A DNA stretch of 8,978 nt from Chloroflexota bacterium (GTDB taxonomy: Bacteria; Chloroflexota; Limnocylindria; QHBO01), in the NCBI GenBank assembly GCA_029865285.1, contig JAOUHE010000065.1, positions 1-8,978 on the forward strand. The letters run 5' to 3'. How positions within the stretch are numbered: the first letter of the stretch is position 1; each line of letters begins with the position of its first letter. The notes below the pieces were generated by a model that saw only the letters and a program-made list of their open reading frames with translations, was not told where the DNA came from and searched no databases. Position numbers and translations under genes: made by a program. Positions 1-7,701 of this stretch are shown one piece after another.

Positions 1-2325
1 GTAGTCGTTCACCTGCCCGTAACTCAACGTCAGGGGCTGGTCGCCCAGCGTCGGGCGGTCCGGAGCCGCCGAGGGCTGCGGCCGGCGACCGTGACGAGCG
101 ATCCGCTCCGCCATGCTCGGACGCACCGCTTCGACCGGCGTGGCGGGCGCCAGGTCGAGCGCCTCCAGCACGAACTGGCTGAGTCGCCGAGCTGTTCTGC
201 CGCCGTAATCGCGCGCCCAGCTCAGGAAGAGCTCCTCCCGCGCCCGCGTCATCCCGACGTAGAAGAGGCGACGCTCCTCGGACAGATGGTGGTCACCCTC
301 CGGCATCGGGTCGCGAACCAGGTCCGCCGGAAGCGGGAGCTGGTCGCCACGTGAGCGCGTGGGGAATCGGTCGTCAACCAGGCCGACCATGTGGACCACC
401 GGGAACTCAAGGCCCTTGGCCCGGTGGTAGGTCAGCACGTGAACCGCGTCTCCTTCATCGGGGCCGGTATCGGCCGTGGATGGATCGTCGCCCACCTCCA
501 GCAGCGTGTCGAGCTGCGCCACCAGGAAGGGCAGCCGGTCGTCGCGGAGCAATGCCGACTGTCGGCGGACGATCTCGAAGAAGCGGGCGACATTGGCCAG
601 CCGCTCCTCACCGCTCTGTCGGGCCTGGGCGGCCAGCCGACCGAGCCAGCCGGATGCGCTGAGGAAGTGGTACAGCAGCTCGCCGGTGGTGCGCTCGGCA
701 CTCATCGACCGATGCTGGTCGAGCGTGGCCAGGAGTCGCTGCACGACCTCCATCGAGCGCGGGCCGAATAGATTCCCGTGGGCGCCATCGGCCGCCTGGC
801 GGAGCGCGACTTCCAGGCTGGTTCGCCGCCGTGCCGCTGCGTTGAGCGCCGCGGTGACGTCCTTCGCTGCCAGCCCGAAGAGCTCCGAGGTCGCCAGGTC
901 GTAGCAGCTGATCGAGTCGTCCGGATCATTTACGGCCCGCAGGAAGCTGATCAGCGGCCGGACCTCGGCAGTTCGGTAGAGCCCCGCCGTCCCCGCGAAG
1001 CGCCATGGCAGCTGCACCATGTTCAGCGCGCGGACGATGGCGTCCGCATCGCGGTTGGTCCGAACCAGCACGGCGTGGTCGCCCGCTCTCCTCCCCGAGC
1101 GCACCGACTCGGCGATTCGTTCAGCAACGGCGTCGGCCTCGTCCGAGCCGGTGTCATACGCGAGCAGGTCGATCTGTCGGTCCTTCAGCCCTTGCGCAAA
1201 CTTGCTCCGCGCCACGAGGCGCTTGTCGAGCCCCTCGCGAACCTCGAGCCGATCAGGATCGTTGTGACGGATGAGGCGGTACGCGGCGTCGAGGATCGGC
1301 TGGCGGCTGCGGAAGTTATCGGTCAGGACCACGCTGGCCGCAGTCGGATACACGGCTCGGAATCCGAGGATGTTCGAGAGCGCGGCGCCCCGGAATCGGT
1401 AGATGCTCTGGTCATCGTCCCCGACCACGGTGACGTTCGCGGTGGGAGAACCGGCGAGCAACCTGACCAGCTCGAATTGCGCGTGGTTGGTGTCCTGGAA
1501 TTCGTCGACCAGGATGTACCGATACCGGCCCCGCTCGGCTTCGAGCACCGCCGGATGCTCGCGCAGCAGACGCAGGGCCATCCCGACCTGGTCGCCGAAG
1601 TCGAGTCGGTCGCTGCGCCGCATGAGCGCCTCGTACGCTTCGTACAGCGCTGCGAGCTCCGCCTGCTGCCCCGCCGACTCGGCCAGCGCCGCATCGTCGG
1701 GGACCTCTGCCGCTCTCGCGGCGAGCGCGTCGGCCGACGCACGGTAGTCGGCCGGGGAGGCATCCTCGTCGCGGGCCCGGCTGATCAGCGTCACCAGCGC
1801 GTGCAGGAATCGGGTCGGGTCTCCGAGTGGCCGATAGCGGTCGAGGGGCAGATCAAAGAGGTGTTCGCGCAGGAAGATCACCTGCTCGGGCCGGGACAGG
1901 ACGGTCGATCGGTCTGAGAGACCCGCCTCCAGGGCGTGCTCACGCAGCAGGCGATCACCCCAGGCGTGGAAGGTGCTGATCACCGTATCGGTGAAGCCGT
2001 ACGGCACCAGCTGATCGACCCGCTCGGTCATCTCGGCGGCGGCGCGATCAGTAAAGGTGAGGGCCAGGATCTCCGAGGGCTTGGCGCGTCGCTCGGCGAT
2101 CAGCCACGCGATGCGTCGAGTGATGACGGTGGTCTTGCCGGTGCCCGCGCCTGCCACCACCAGCAGCGGACCGTCGCCGTGGGTTACGGCCTTGCGTTGG
2201 CGCGCCGTCAGATCGGCAAGCAGGGGCGGCTGGACGCGCAGGCGGGGCCGACTGCGATGTGGCGTCGGCGCGACGAACTCCTCGAAGATGGGGAGTTGAT
2301 TCGGCGAAGGCACCACCGCTGGCAT
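1..2325 (-). CDS. UvrD/PcrA-like superfamily 1A ATP-dependent DNA helicase, 3' end cut off by the window edge
   Basis: This reading frame is open without interruption for 775 codons from an ATG at 2325 to base 1, so the stop lies outside the window. Superfamily 1A motifs appear in order: Walker A GAGTGKTT (residues 59-66), motif Ia LTFTDRAAAEM (about 89-99), motif II VDEFQDT (about 273-279), motif III GDDDQSIYRFRGA (302-314), motif IV DNFRS (336-340), motif V TYHRAKGLEF (K637) and motif VI RRLFYVGMTRARE (ending about 697). The enzyme should unwind DNA 3' to 5' using ATP, acting in repair or recombination; that is family knowledge. After motif VI comes a Pro/Arg-rich linker, and the last visible residues, LTLSYGQVNDY, resemble the opening of a RecB-like C-terminal nuclease module seen in some helicases of this group, so UvrD, PcrA or an AddA-like enzyme cannot be separated. 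An in-frame ATG at 2355 is an alternative start. Neither start has a clear ribosome binding site; 2325 was chosen because a TACCAT hexamer lies seven bases upstream. It is divergent from the regulator gene. Confidence 0.93.
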   Translation of the reverse strand, partial: MPAVVPSPNQLPIFEEFVAPTPHRSRPRLRVQPPLLADLTARQRKAVTHGDGPLLVVAGAGTGKTTVITRRIAWLIAERRAKPSEILALTFTDRAAAEMTERVDQLVPYGFTDTVISTFHAWGDRLLREHALEAGLSDRSTVLSRPEQVIFLREHLFDLPLDRYRPLGDPTRFLHALVTLISRARDEDASPADYRASADALAARAAEVPDDAALAESAGQQAELAALYEAYEALMRRSDRLDFGDQVGMALRLLREHPAVLEAERGRYRYILVDEFQDTNHAQFELVRLLAGSPTANVTVVGDDDQSIYRFRGAALSNILGFRAVYPTAASVVLTDNFRSRQPILDAAYRLIRHNDPDRLEVREGLDKRLVARSKFAQGLKDRQIDLLAYDTGSDEADAVAERIAESVRSGRRAGDHAVLVRTNRDADAIVRALNMVQLPWRFAGTAGLYRTAEVRPLISFLRAVNDPDDSISCYDLATSELFGLAAKDVTAALNAAARRRTSLEVALRQAADGAHGNLFGPRSMEVVQRLLATLDQHRSMSAERTTGELLYHFLSASGWLGRLAAQARQSGEERLANVARFFEIVRRQSALLRDDRLPFLVAQLDTLLEVGDDPSTADTGPDEGDAVHVLTYHRAKGLEFPVVHMVGLVDDRFPTRSRGDQLPLPADLVRDPMPEGDHHLSEERRLFYVGMTRAREELFLSWARDYGGRTARRLSQFVLEALDLAPATPVEAVRPSMAERIARHGRRPQPSAAPDRPTLGDQPLTLSYGQVNDY

Positions 2326-2332
2326 CTCGCCG

Positions 2333-2338
2333 ATGGTA
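2333..2338 (-). promoter_or_regulatory. Possible -10 element for a leaderless helicase transcript
   Basis: On the minus strand the hexamer TACCAT matches four of six positions of TATAAT, including the conserved TA and final T. It is followed by seven bases and then the helicase ATG at 2325, the distance expected if transcription begins at the start codon. No convincing -35 box or Shine-Dalgarno sequence is visible. A weaker GATAAC lies six bases before the alternative ATG at 2355, so the choice is not firm. Confidence 0.3.
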
Positions 2339-2401
2339 GCCGAGGACCCGTGCATGCGACGGTTATCAGCCGCTTGCCGGACAGCTCGCGTGTCGCGGGG
2401 C

Positions 2402-2430
2402 TTGTGGCAGTCGATCCGGCCGCGTATCGT
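2402..2430 (+). promoter_or_regulatory. Candidate sigma70-type promoter of the membrane regulator gene
   Basis: TTGTGG (2402-2407) and TATCGT (2425-2430) are separated by exactly 17 bases. They match the -35 consensus at three of six and the -10 consensus at four of six positions. Transcription would begin near 2437, leaving a leader of about 27 bases that contains the strong ribosome binding site. The site lies in the divergent gap between the helicase and the regulator. The call rests on spacing and position only. Confidence 0.35.
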
Positions 2431-2450
2431 GGCGGAACTGCCGGTTCCCA

Positions 2451-2460
2451 AGGGAGGAGG
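2451..2460 (+). promoter_or_regulatory. Strong ribosome binding site that fixes the GTG start of the regulator
   Basis: AGGGAGGAGG is a near-perfect, extended Shine-Dalgarno sequence ending three bases before GTG 2464; its GGGAGG part lies six bases away. It is the best such site in the window. It decides against the much longer in-frame reading that extends upstream across the start of the divergent helicase gene. Confidence 0.85.
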
Positions 2461-2463
2461 CCA

Positions 2464-4488
2464 GTGAATACGGCCGCCCAACTCGAGATAGCGGCGCACG
2501 GTGTCACAGCGATCCTCGCGACCTGGCTGGGGCTGGTGGTGGTCACCCGGGCGCGCCGACAGCCGGCGGCCGGAGTCTTCGGTCTCCTCTGCCTGTACCT
2601 CATGACCTGGTCAACCGCGATCATCGTTCAGCGGCTCACCAGCGACCCATCGATCATCCGGCCGGCAAACGCGATCGAGGACGTGGCCGCCTTCCTGCTG
2701 CCGGCCGGAACGCTGCACATCTCGCTGGCACTGGCTATCGAAGGGCGCCGATCCACGCTGGCGCGCGGCACGCTGCTGGCGACCTACCTGTTGTCGGCGG
2801 CCATGGCGATCGGCGCCGTCATCTGGCCGGATCAGCAGTTCTCCGTCACGCCGCCGCACTTCGAGCTGCCGGACATTCCCGGTGAGTTCTTCGGTTGGGC
2901 ATGGATCGCCGTCCGCATCGCGATCTTCGCGGCAGCGATCGCCTGGATCGCTGCGGGCCTGCGGAGAGCCGGATCGGATCAATCACGCCGACGGCAGCTG
3001 CTTGCCGCGCTGGCCACGGTGGGCGTGGGCGCGGCGGGCGGCGTGATCCGATTCCTTCCCGGGCCGGCCGACAGCGACCCGTGGATCGGTGTCTCGCTGG
3101 TGAGCGCAGCCATGATCCTGGCGGCCTACGCGGTCTTCGCGCACGGCCTTTTCCTGGCGTCGAACGTCGCGGGGCGCGCGTTCCGCTACTCCCTGGGCAT
3201 CGGTCTCGCCGTCACGGTCTTCGTGGGGGCACTGATCGGACTCGAGGGGCTGACGCGACAGGTATTGGCCGTCGATCTCCCCATCGTGACCGCCCTCGCG
3301 CTGGTTGTGACCATTGCCCTCTTCGATCCGATCACCGAGCGGGGTCGCGCCCTGCTTGGTGGCGGGGGCGCCGATGCGACGTCGAGCCGCCTCCTCCGGG
3401 CGCTCGGCGAGGACATCCTCACCGCCCAGCGGCCGGACCGCTCGATCGAACCGGCGCTGGCCCGGCTGACCCGAACCTTCCGTCTCAGCGGCACCGAGGT
3501 GACCGATCTTTCCGGCGTCGTGGTCGCGGTCCACGGAACCTTCGACCGCGACTCGCCGCTTGCGTACCGGGTCCCGCTGCGCGTTGGCGAGACCGTGGTG
3601 GGGAGGGCGCTGTTCGGCGGCAAGCGATCCGGGTTGCCATTCACGCACCGGGAGCTCGAGATGCTCGGCCTGGCGGCGAGCTATCTCGCAGCATCGCTCG
3701 GCCTCGCGGAGCGACACGATGAGCAGGTCGAGGCGCTCGACACGCTGCACCGGGAGCGGGCCTCCTTCGACACCCACGCGGCGGCGCTTCGGCAGGTGCT
3801 GCAGGACGCCGCGTCGCCGTCGGGCACGGGGCTCCACGTCTTCGCACTGGGACCACTGCACGCCGAGCGGGGCGGTCAGCAACTGCGCCAATGGGGGGGC
3901 GCCAAGGCGGGTTCCCGACAAGCAGAGGCGGTCTTCGCCTTTCTGCTCGATCGCGGCGAGCGCGGCGCCGCCAAGGACGAGATCATCGAGCTGATCTGGC
4001 CTGACGTTGACCTGGACCGTGCGGATCTCGCGTTCCATCGCACCCTGGGTGGACTGCGCAGCACCCTCGAGCCGGGGCGCATCGGTCGCGAACGGGGCGC
4101 GGCGATCACGTTCCAGAACGATCGGTACCGGCTCGATCCGGCCGTCGTCGAGTGGAATGACGTCGCGGCCTTCGAAGAGCGCATGGCGGCGGCCGGTGCT
4201 GCGGCCAACCCGGACGACGCGCTTGCCAACCTCGAACGGGCTCGCTCGCTGTACCGCGGCGACTACCTCGACGACTGCCCCTTCTACGGCGACTCGGCCT
4301 TCGTGGAGGATCGGCGTGCATTCATGCGCGGGCGGCTGGTCGATCTGCTGCTTGCCCTCGGAGAGCGGTATGAGCAGCGGGGCGACCGGCCTGCGGCTGC
4401 AGCCTCGTTCCGCCAGGCACGTCTGGCCGCCGGGGAGGATCTGCCGATCGCCGACCTGGCGCTCGACCGGCCTGGCGCGGCCTCCTGA
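2464..4488 (+). CDS. Membrane-anchored regulator: about nine membrane spans, GAF-like segment, winged helix and BTAD domain
   Basis: Predicted protein of 674 residues. Hydrophobic spans lie near residues 9-28, 36-56, 71-92, 101-121, 143-165, 178-198, 207-231, 241-262 and 270-288, resembling the seven-span N-termini of some sensor kinases plus an extra pair. Residues about 307-415 look like a GAF domain (VPLRVGETVVGRALFG, then PFTHRELEMLGLAASYLA). Residues about 415-447 are a charged, probably coiled-coil, stretch. From about 457 follows an AfsR/SARP-type output module: an OmpR-like winged helix (VFALGPLHAERGGQQL, then KDEIIELIWPDVDLDRA and FHRTLGGLRSTLEPG, ending about 560) and a short bacterial transcriptional activator domain (about 563-674, with LYRGDYLDDCPF at 596-607). 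There is no histidine kinase or receiver domain. The inferred role is a one-component transcription factor acting from the cytoplasmic membrane; its signal and targets are unknown. The GTG start follows a strong ribosome binding site. Only 24 bases separate its stop from that of the convergent SelB-like gene. Confidence 0.88.
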   Translation: MNTAAQLEIAAHGVTAILATWLGLVVVTRARRQPAAGVFGLLCLYLMTWSTAIIVQRLTSDPSIIRPANAIEDVAAFLLPAGTLHISLALAIEGRRSTLARGTLLATYLLSAAMAIGAVIWPDQQFSVTPPHFELPDIPGEFFGWAWIAVRIAIFAAAIAWIAAGLRRAGSDQSRRRQLLAALATVGVGAAGGVIRFLPGPADSDPWIGVSLVSAAMILAAYAVFAHGLFLASNVAGRAFRYSLGIGLAVTVFVGALIGLEGLTRQVLAVDLPIVTALALVVTIALFDPITERGRALLGGGGADATSSRLLRALGEDILTAQRPDRSIEPALARLTRTFRLSGTEVTDLSGVVVAVHGTFDRDSPLAYRVPLRVGETVVGRALFGGKRSGLPFTHRELEMLGLAASYLAASLGLAERHDEQVEALDTLHRERASFDTHAAALRQVLQDAASPSGTGLHVFALGPLHAERGGQQLRQWGGAKAGSRQAEAVFAFLLDRGERGAAKDEIIELIWPDVDLDRADLAFHRTLGGLRSTLEPGRIGRERGAAITFQNDRYRLDPAVVEWNDVAAFEERMAAAGAAANPDDALANLERARSLYRGDYLDDCPFYGDSAFVEDRRAFMRGRLVDLLLALGERYEQRGDRPAAAASFRQARLAAGEDLPIADLALDRPGAAS

Positions 4489-4512
4489 CACAGGTACGTG
4501 CCGCCGGGTCGT

Positions 4513-5139
4513 TCAGCCGGAGGCTCGAGGCGGTCCGTTGCGGAGGTAATGAAGGATCGCGTCTGCGTGGCGGCGGCTCGCGCGGAGATCGTCCCTGACC
4601 CGGGCGACGTTGAGCGGTCCGCCACGGGCCAGCCGGTCGAGGCGCTCGCTGATCTCGAGCCAGGTGGCGCGCGGATAGTCGATGCCCGGAGCCACGCTGA
4701 CGACCTCGCCGGCGGCGCGCAGCTGTGCCACCACACCCGCCGGGATGCCGAGCCGCGCAGCGATCCCGTCGATCGGGGGCGGGGCGGCGCCGGCCTCGCG
4801 AAGGCCGCCCAGCAGCCGATCGACGCGCTCCCGCATCTCCGGGCTCAGGCCCGGCTGGTGGTCGGGCAGTCGCACCCGGTGGCCGCGCCGTTCCATCGCG
4901 CCGCGCGCAACCAACCCGTCGATCACGGCCCGCAGCGCCGCGTCGTCGATCGTCAACCGGGTGGCGCCTCGATGTCCCGCCGGACGGGCGTCGACGCTGC
5001 CGTGCACCTGGGCGATCAGGGTGTCGACGCGGACGTCGGCTCGGAGCGGTTCGCGCCGATGGTATCGACGGAGTGCATCGAGCAGGCGGCGGGCGGCGAG
5101 CTGTTCCTGGGTCGGATCGGACGGTTGGTCTGTCGGCAC
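4513..5139 (-). CDS. Stand-alone SelB C-terminal-like winged-helix protein (no GTPase domain)
   Basis: Predicted protein of 208 residues that resembles the C-terminal winged-helix region of the selenocysteine elongation factor SelB. Residues about 13-93 match SelB winged helix 2, with HRREPLRADV (27-36) and the junction RVRLPDHQPGLSP (88-100). Residues about 99-150 match winged helix 3 (RVDRLLGGLREAG, then GEVVSVAPGIDYP). Residues about 155-202 match winged helix 4 (VARVRDDLRASRRHADAILHYL). In SelB the last of these domains bind the SECIS RNA hairpin. The EF-Tu-like GTPase half and the first winged helix are missing, and the tail seems some ten residues shorter than usual. The GTG at 5139 is 10 bases after the DUF4446 stop, suggesting an operon with translational coupling; no good ribosome binding site is seen, and longer in-frame starts would overlap DUF4446. 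No selA, selD or selenocysteine tRNA is in the window. It could be an RNA- or DNA-binding protein of new function or a decayed selB; the function is not known. Confidence 0.8.
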   Translation of the reverse strand: MPTDQPSDPTQEQLAARRLLDALRRYHRREPLRADVRVDTLIAQVHGSVDARPAGHRGATRLTIDDAALRAVIDGLVARGAMERRGHRVRLPDHQPGLSPEMRERVDRLLGGLREAGAAPPPIDGIAARLGIPAGVVAQLRAAGEVVSVAPGIDYPRATWLEISERLDRLARGGPLNVARVRDDLRASRRHADAILHYLRNGPPRASG

Positions 5140-5149
5140 GCGGGTGGTC

Positions 5150-5671
5150 TCAGCCGACGGCGGGCTTGGCGCTGGTGCCCTCCGACGCGATGCGGATCGC
5201 CTGGGCCTCCTCATCGGAGAGCGTGTGCGTCGATTCGCCCGAGGAGACCGGCTTGGCGAAGATGCGCGTCTGACCGCGTCCGTGCAGGCTGCTGATGACG
5301 ATCCCATCGCGCCGGCCATCGAGCAGCGCGATGGCGAAACTCTGATCTGACCCGGTGTCCTCGAACGGATTGAAGCGCACCACTCCGACGTGCTGGAGAC
5401 TTCCGCGTGAGCGCGCCTCCAGGTGGTCGTAGAGGAGCACCAGTTGCTCCAGCTGCTCCCTCACGGTTCCGACCGTGCCGATGTGTGCGTCGAGCACCTG
5501 CTGGAGCGATCCGCCGTCGGAGCCACCCAGCAGGGACCGATATCCGCGTACCGCTCGACCGAGTCGGGCCCACTGCGCGACGGTGACGACCGTCAGCACT
5601 GCCAGAACGGCGGCGAGCACCGCCACCACGACGGCCAGATTGTCGGCAAGGAATCGGTTGAGATCTGACAC
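5150..5671 (-). CDS. DUF4446 family membrane protein
   Basis: Predicted protein of 173 residues with one N-terminal membrane span (about 11-33), a probable coiled coil (about 55-88) and a conserved C-terminal domain. The signature QHVGVVRFNPFEDTGSDQSF (93-112), followed by ALLDGRRDGIVISSLHGR (115-132), TRIFAKPV and LSDEEAQAI, is the hallmark of the DUF4446 family, whose molecular function is unknown. The C-terminal domain is probably cytoplasmic. The GTG at 5671 is preferred because the family usually begins just before the membrane span. An in-frame ATG at 5752 would add 27 Pro/Gly-rich residues, but it lies within or before the predicted promoter. The gene is first in a two-gene unit with the SelB-like gene and divergent from the small membrane protein. 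It appears intact. Confidence 0.88.
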   Translation of the reverse strand: MSDLNRFLADNLAVVVAVLAAVLAVLTVVTVAQWARLGRAVRGYRSLLGGSDGGSLQQVLDAHIGTVGTVREQLEQLVLLYDHLEARSRGSLQHVGVVRFNPFEDTGSDQSFAIALLDGRRDGIVISSLHGRGQTRIFAKPVSSGESTHTLSDEEAQAIRIASEGTSAKPAVG

Positions 5672-5744
5672 CGGCTGGGCACCATCCGGTCGGGCGGCCG
5701 GACCGGGTCGGGCGGGGTGCCCGTCGGGGTGGGCCGAGACGGCT

Positions 5745-5755
5745 GGTATCATACC
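5745..5755. promoter_or_regulatory. Palindromic bidirectional -10 element between DUF4446 and the small membrane protein gene
   Basis: GGTATCATACC is a perfect inverted repeat around its central base, in otherwise very GC-rich DNA. It reads TATCAT on the plus strand (5747-5752) and TATGAT on the minus strand (5753-5748), each matching five of six positions of TATAAT. Predicted transcription starts are near 5759 rightwards and 5741 leftwards, which suits the starts chosen at 5815 and 5671. No good -35 box was found on either side. A repressor site is an alternative reading. Confidence 0.5.
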
Positions 5756-5804
5756 GCCCCGAATCGGCCTCACCGGTGAGTGCGGGCCGCAGCTACACCA
5801 CAGC

Positions 5805-5809
5805 AGGGG
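5805..5809 (+). promoter_or_regulatory. Ribosome binding site deciding the ATG 5815 start
   Basis: AGGGG lies five bases before ATG 5815. The alternative in-frame GTG at 5776 has no purine-rich sequence in front of it, so the shorter protein is preferred. Confidence 0.5.
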
Positions 5810-5814
5810 TACCG

Positions 5815-6185
5815 ATGGCCCGACAGGGAGGCAAGGCGGCCAACCGCCGCGAGCGGCAGCGGCGCGCACAGCGGCGCGCCCTTCAGCGTCCGGCGCCGAC
5901 CGCCCGGCCGATTCCGACCGATGTCGGCGACGCGGTCGCGAGCGCAGCCGAGGGCCGCACGGATGCGCCCCGGCCGGCCCCCGGCCGGCCATCCGCCGCT
6001 TCTCGTGGCATGAAAGCCGACCCGCGCTTCGCCGTCTCGGGCCCATCCCGCCTCGGCGACCGCGCCGCCGCGGATTATCACTACGTGCTGCGCGACCTGC
6101 GCAGCATCGGCATCCTGGTCGCGGGCATGGCGATCCTGCTGGCTGTCGCGGTGGTTGCCTTCGGCATGCTCGAGATCGGGCCCCG

Positions 6186-6189
<4 letters not shown>
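5815..6189 (+). CDS. Small basic protein with one C-terminal membrane span, function unknown
   Basis: Predicted protein of 124 residues with three parts: a very Arg-rich start (residues 1-25, including RRERQRRAQRRALQR), a Pro/Ala-rich and probably disordered middle (about 26-85), and YHYVLRDLRSIG leading into one hydrophobic span (about 98-119) with a four- or five-residue tail. The topology suggests a C-tail-anchored or single-pass membrane protein with a positively charged cytoplasmic arm that could contact nucleic acid or acidic lipids; this is inference. No known domain is recognised. Small proteins with this DLRxIxxL-plus-membrane-span ending seem familiar from Chloroflexota genomes, but that is only a recollection. 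ATG 5815 is preferred over GTG 5776 because of its ribosome binding site. Its stop codon overlaps that of rarA. Confidence 0.72.
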
Positions 6190-7532
<1,343 letters not shown>

Positions 7533-7538
7533 CGGTTG

Positions 7539-7544
7539 AGTATA
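7539..7544 (-). promoter_or_regulatory. Candidate -10 element of rarA, leaderless arrangement
   Basis: On the minus strand TATACT matches five of six positions of TATAAT. It is followed by six bases and then ATG 7532, so transcription would start at or beside the start codon. No Shine-Dalgarno sequence fits in that space, and no good -35 box was found. Confidence 0.5.
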
Positions 7545-7690
7545 GGAAGGACGGCTAGCGGCGCCCGGCGCGTCCCTGGGGCGGCCGACCGGGCCACATG
7601 ACCCGGAAACTGGCGACCACCGGCTCTTGCCCCGGCGTGGGCGCGGCCCATGCTCAGGGCGGCGGAGCGCCTCTCTGTGCCCCGACGATA

Positions 7691-7696
7691 AGAGGT
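7691..7696 (+). promoter_or_regulatory. Ribosome binding site of the lipoprotein gene
   Basis: AGAGGT lies five bases before ATG 7702. It places the start directly before the signal peptide and rules out the longer Arg-rich in-frame extension that begins further upstream. Confidence 0.6.
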
Positions 7697-7701
7697 GTGC
7701 C

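Noticed and set aside
778..1917. Long plus-strand open frame opposite the helicase
   Set aside because: It mirrors the helicase codons in very GC-rich DNA, where stops are rare on both strands. The translation is rich in Arg, Gly and Val without any motif, while the minus-strand frame carries all helicase motifs.
1936..2463. Upstream in-frame extension of the regulator before GTG 2464
   Set aside because: The extension lies antisense to the helicase N-terminus, including its Walker A region, and would ignore the strong ribosome binding site at 2451-2460.
2983..4491. 502-codon minus-strand open frame opposite the membrane regulator
   Set aside because: No recognisable domain, Arg/Gly/Glu-rich composition, and the plus strand encodes a coherent multi-domain protein with a strong ribosome binding site.
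5140..5319. Longer start for the SelB-like protein
   Set aside because: The added 60 residues would overlap the conserved C-terminal part of DUF4446 and are Arg/Ser/Pro-rich with no similarity to SelB.
7589..7606. Short inverted repeat CCGGG/CCCGG between rarA and the lipoprotein gene
   Set aside because: Only five base pairs with an eight-base loop and no T-tract; expected by chance in this composition and placed between divergent genes, where no terminator is needed.
7533..7701. Possible RNA gene in the 169-base divergent gap
   Set aside because: No tRNA-like cloverleaf, riboswitch core or strong hairpin could be traced. Apart from the rarA -10 and the lipoprotein ribosome binding site, nothing can be supported there.
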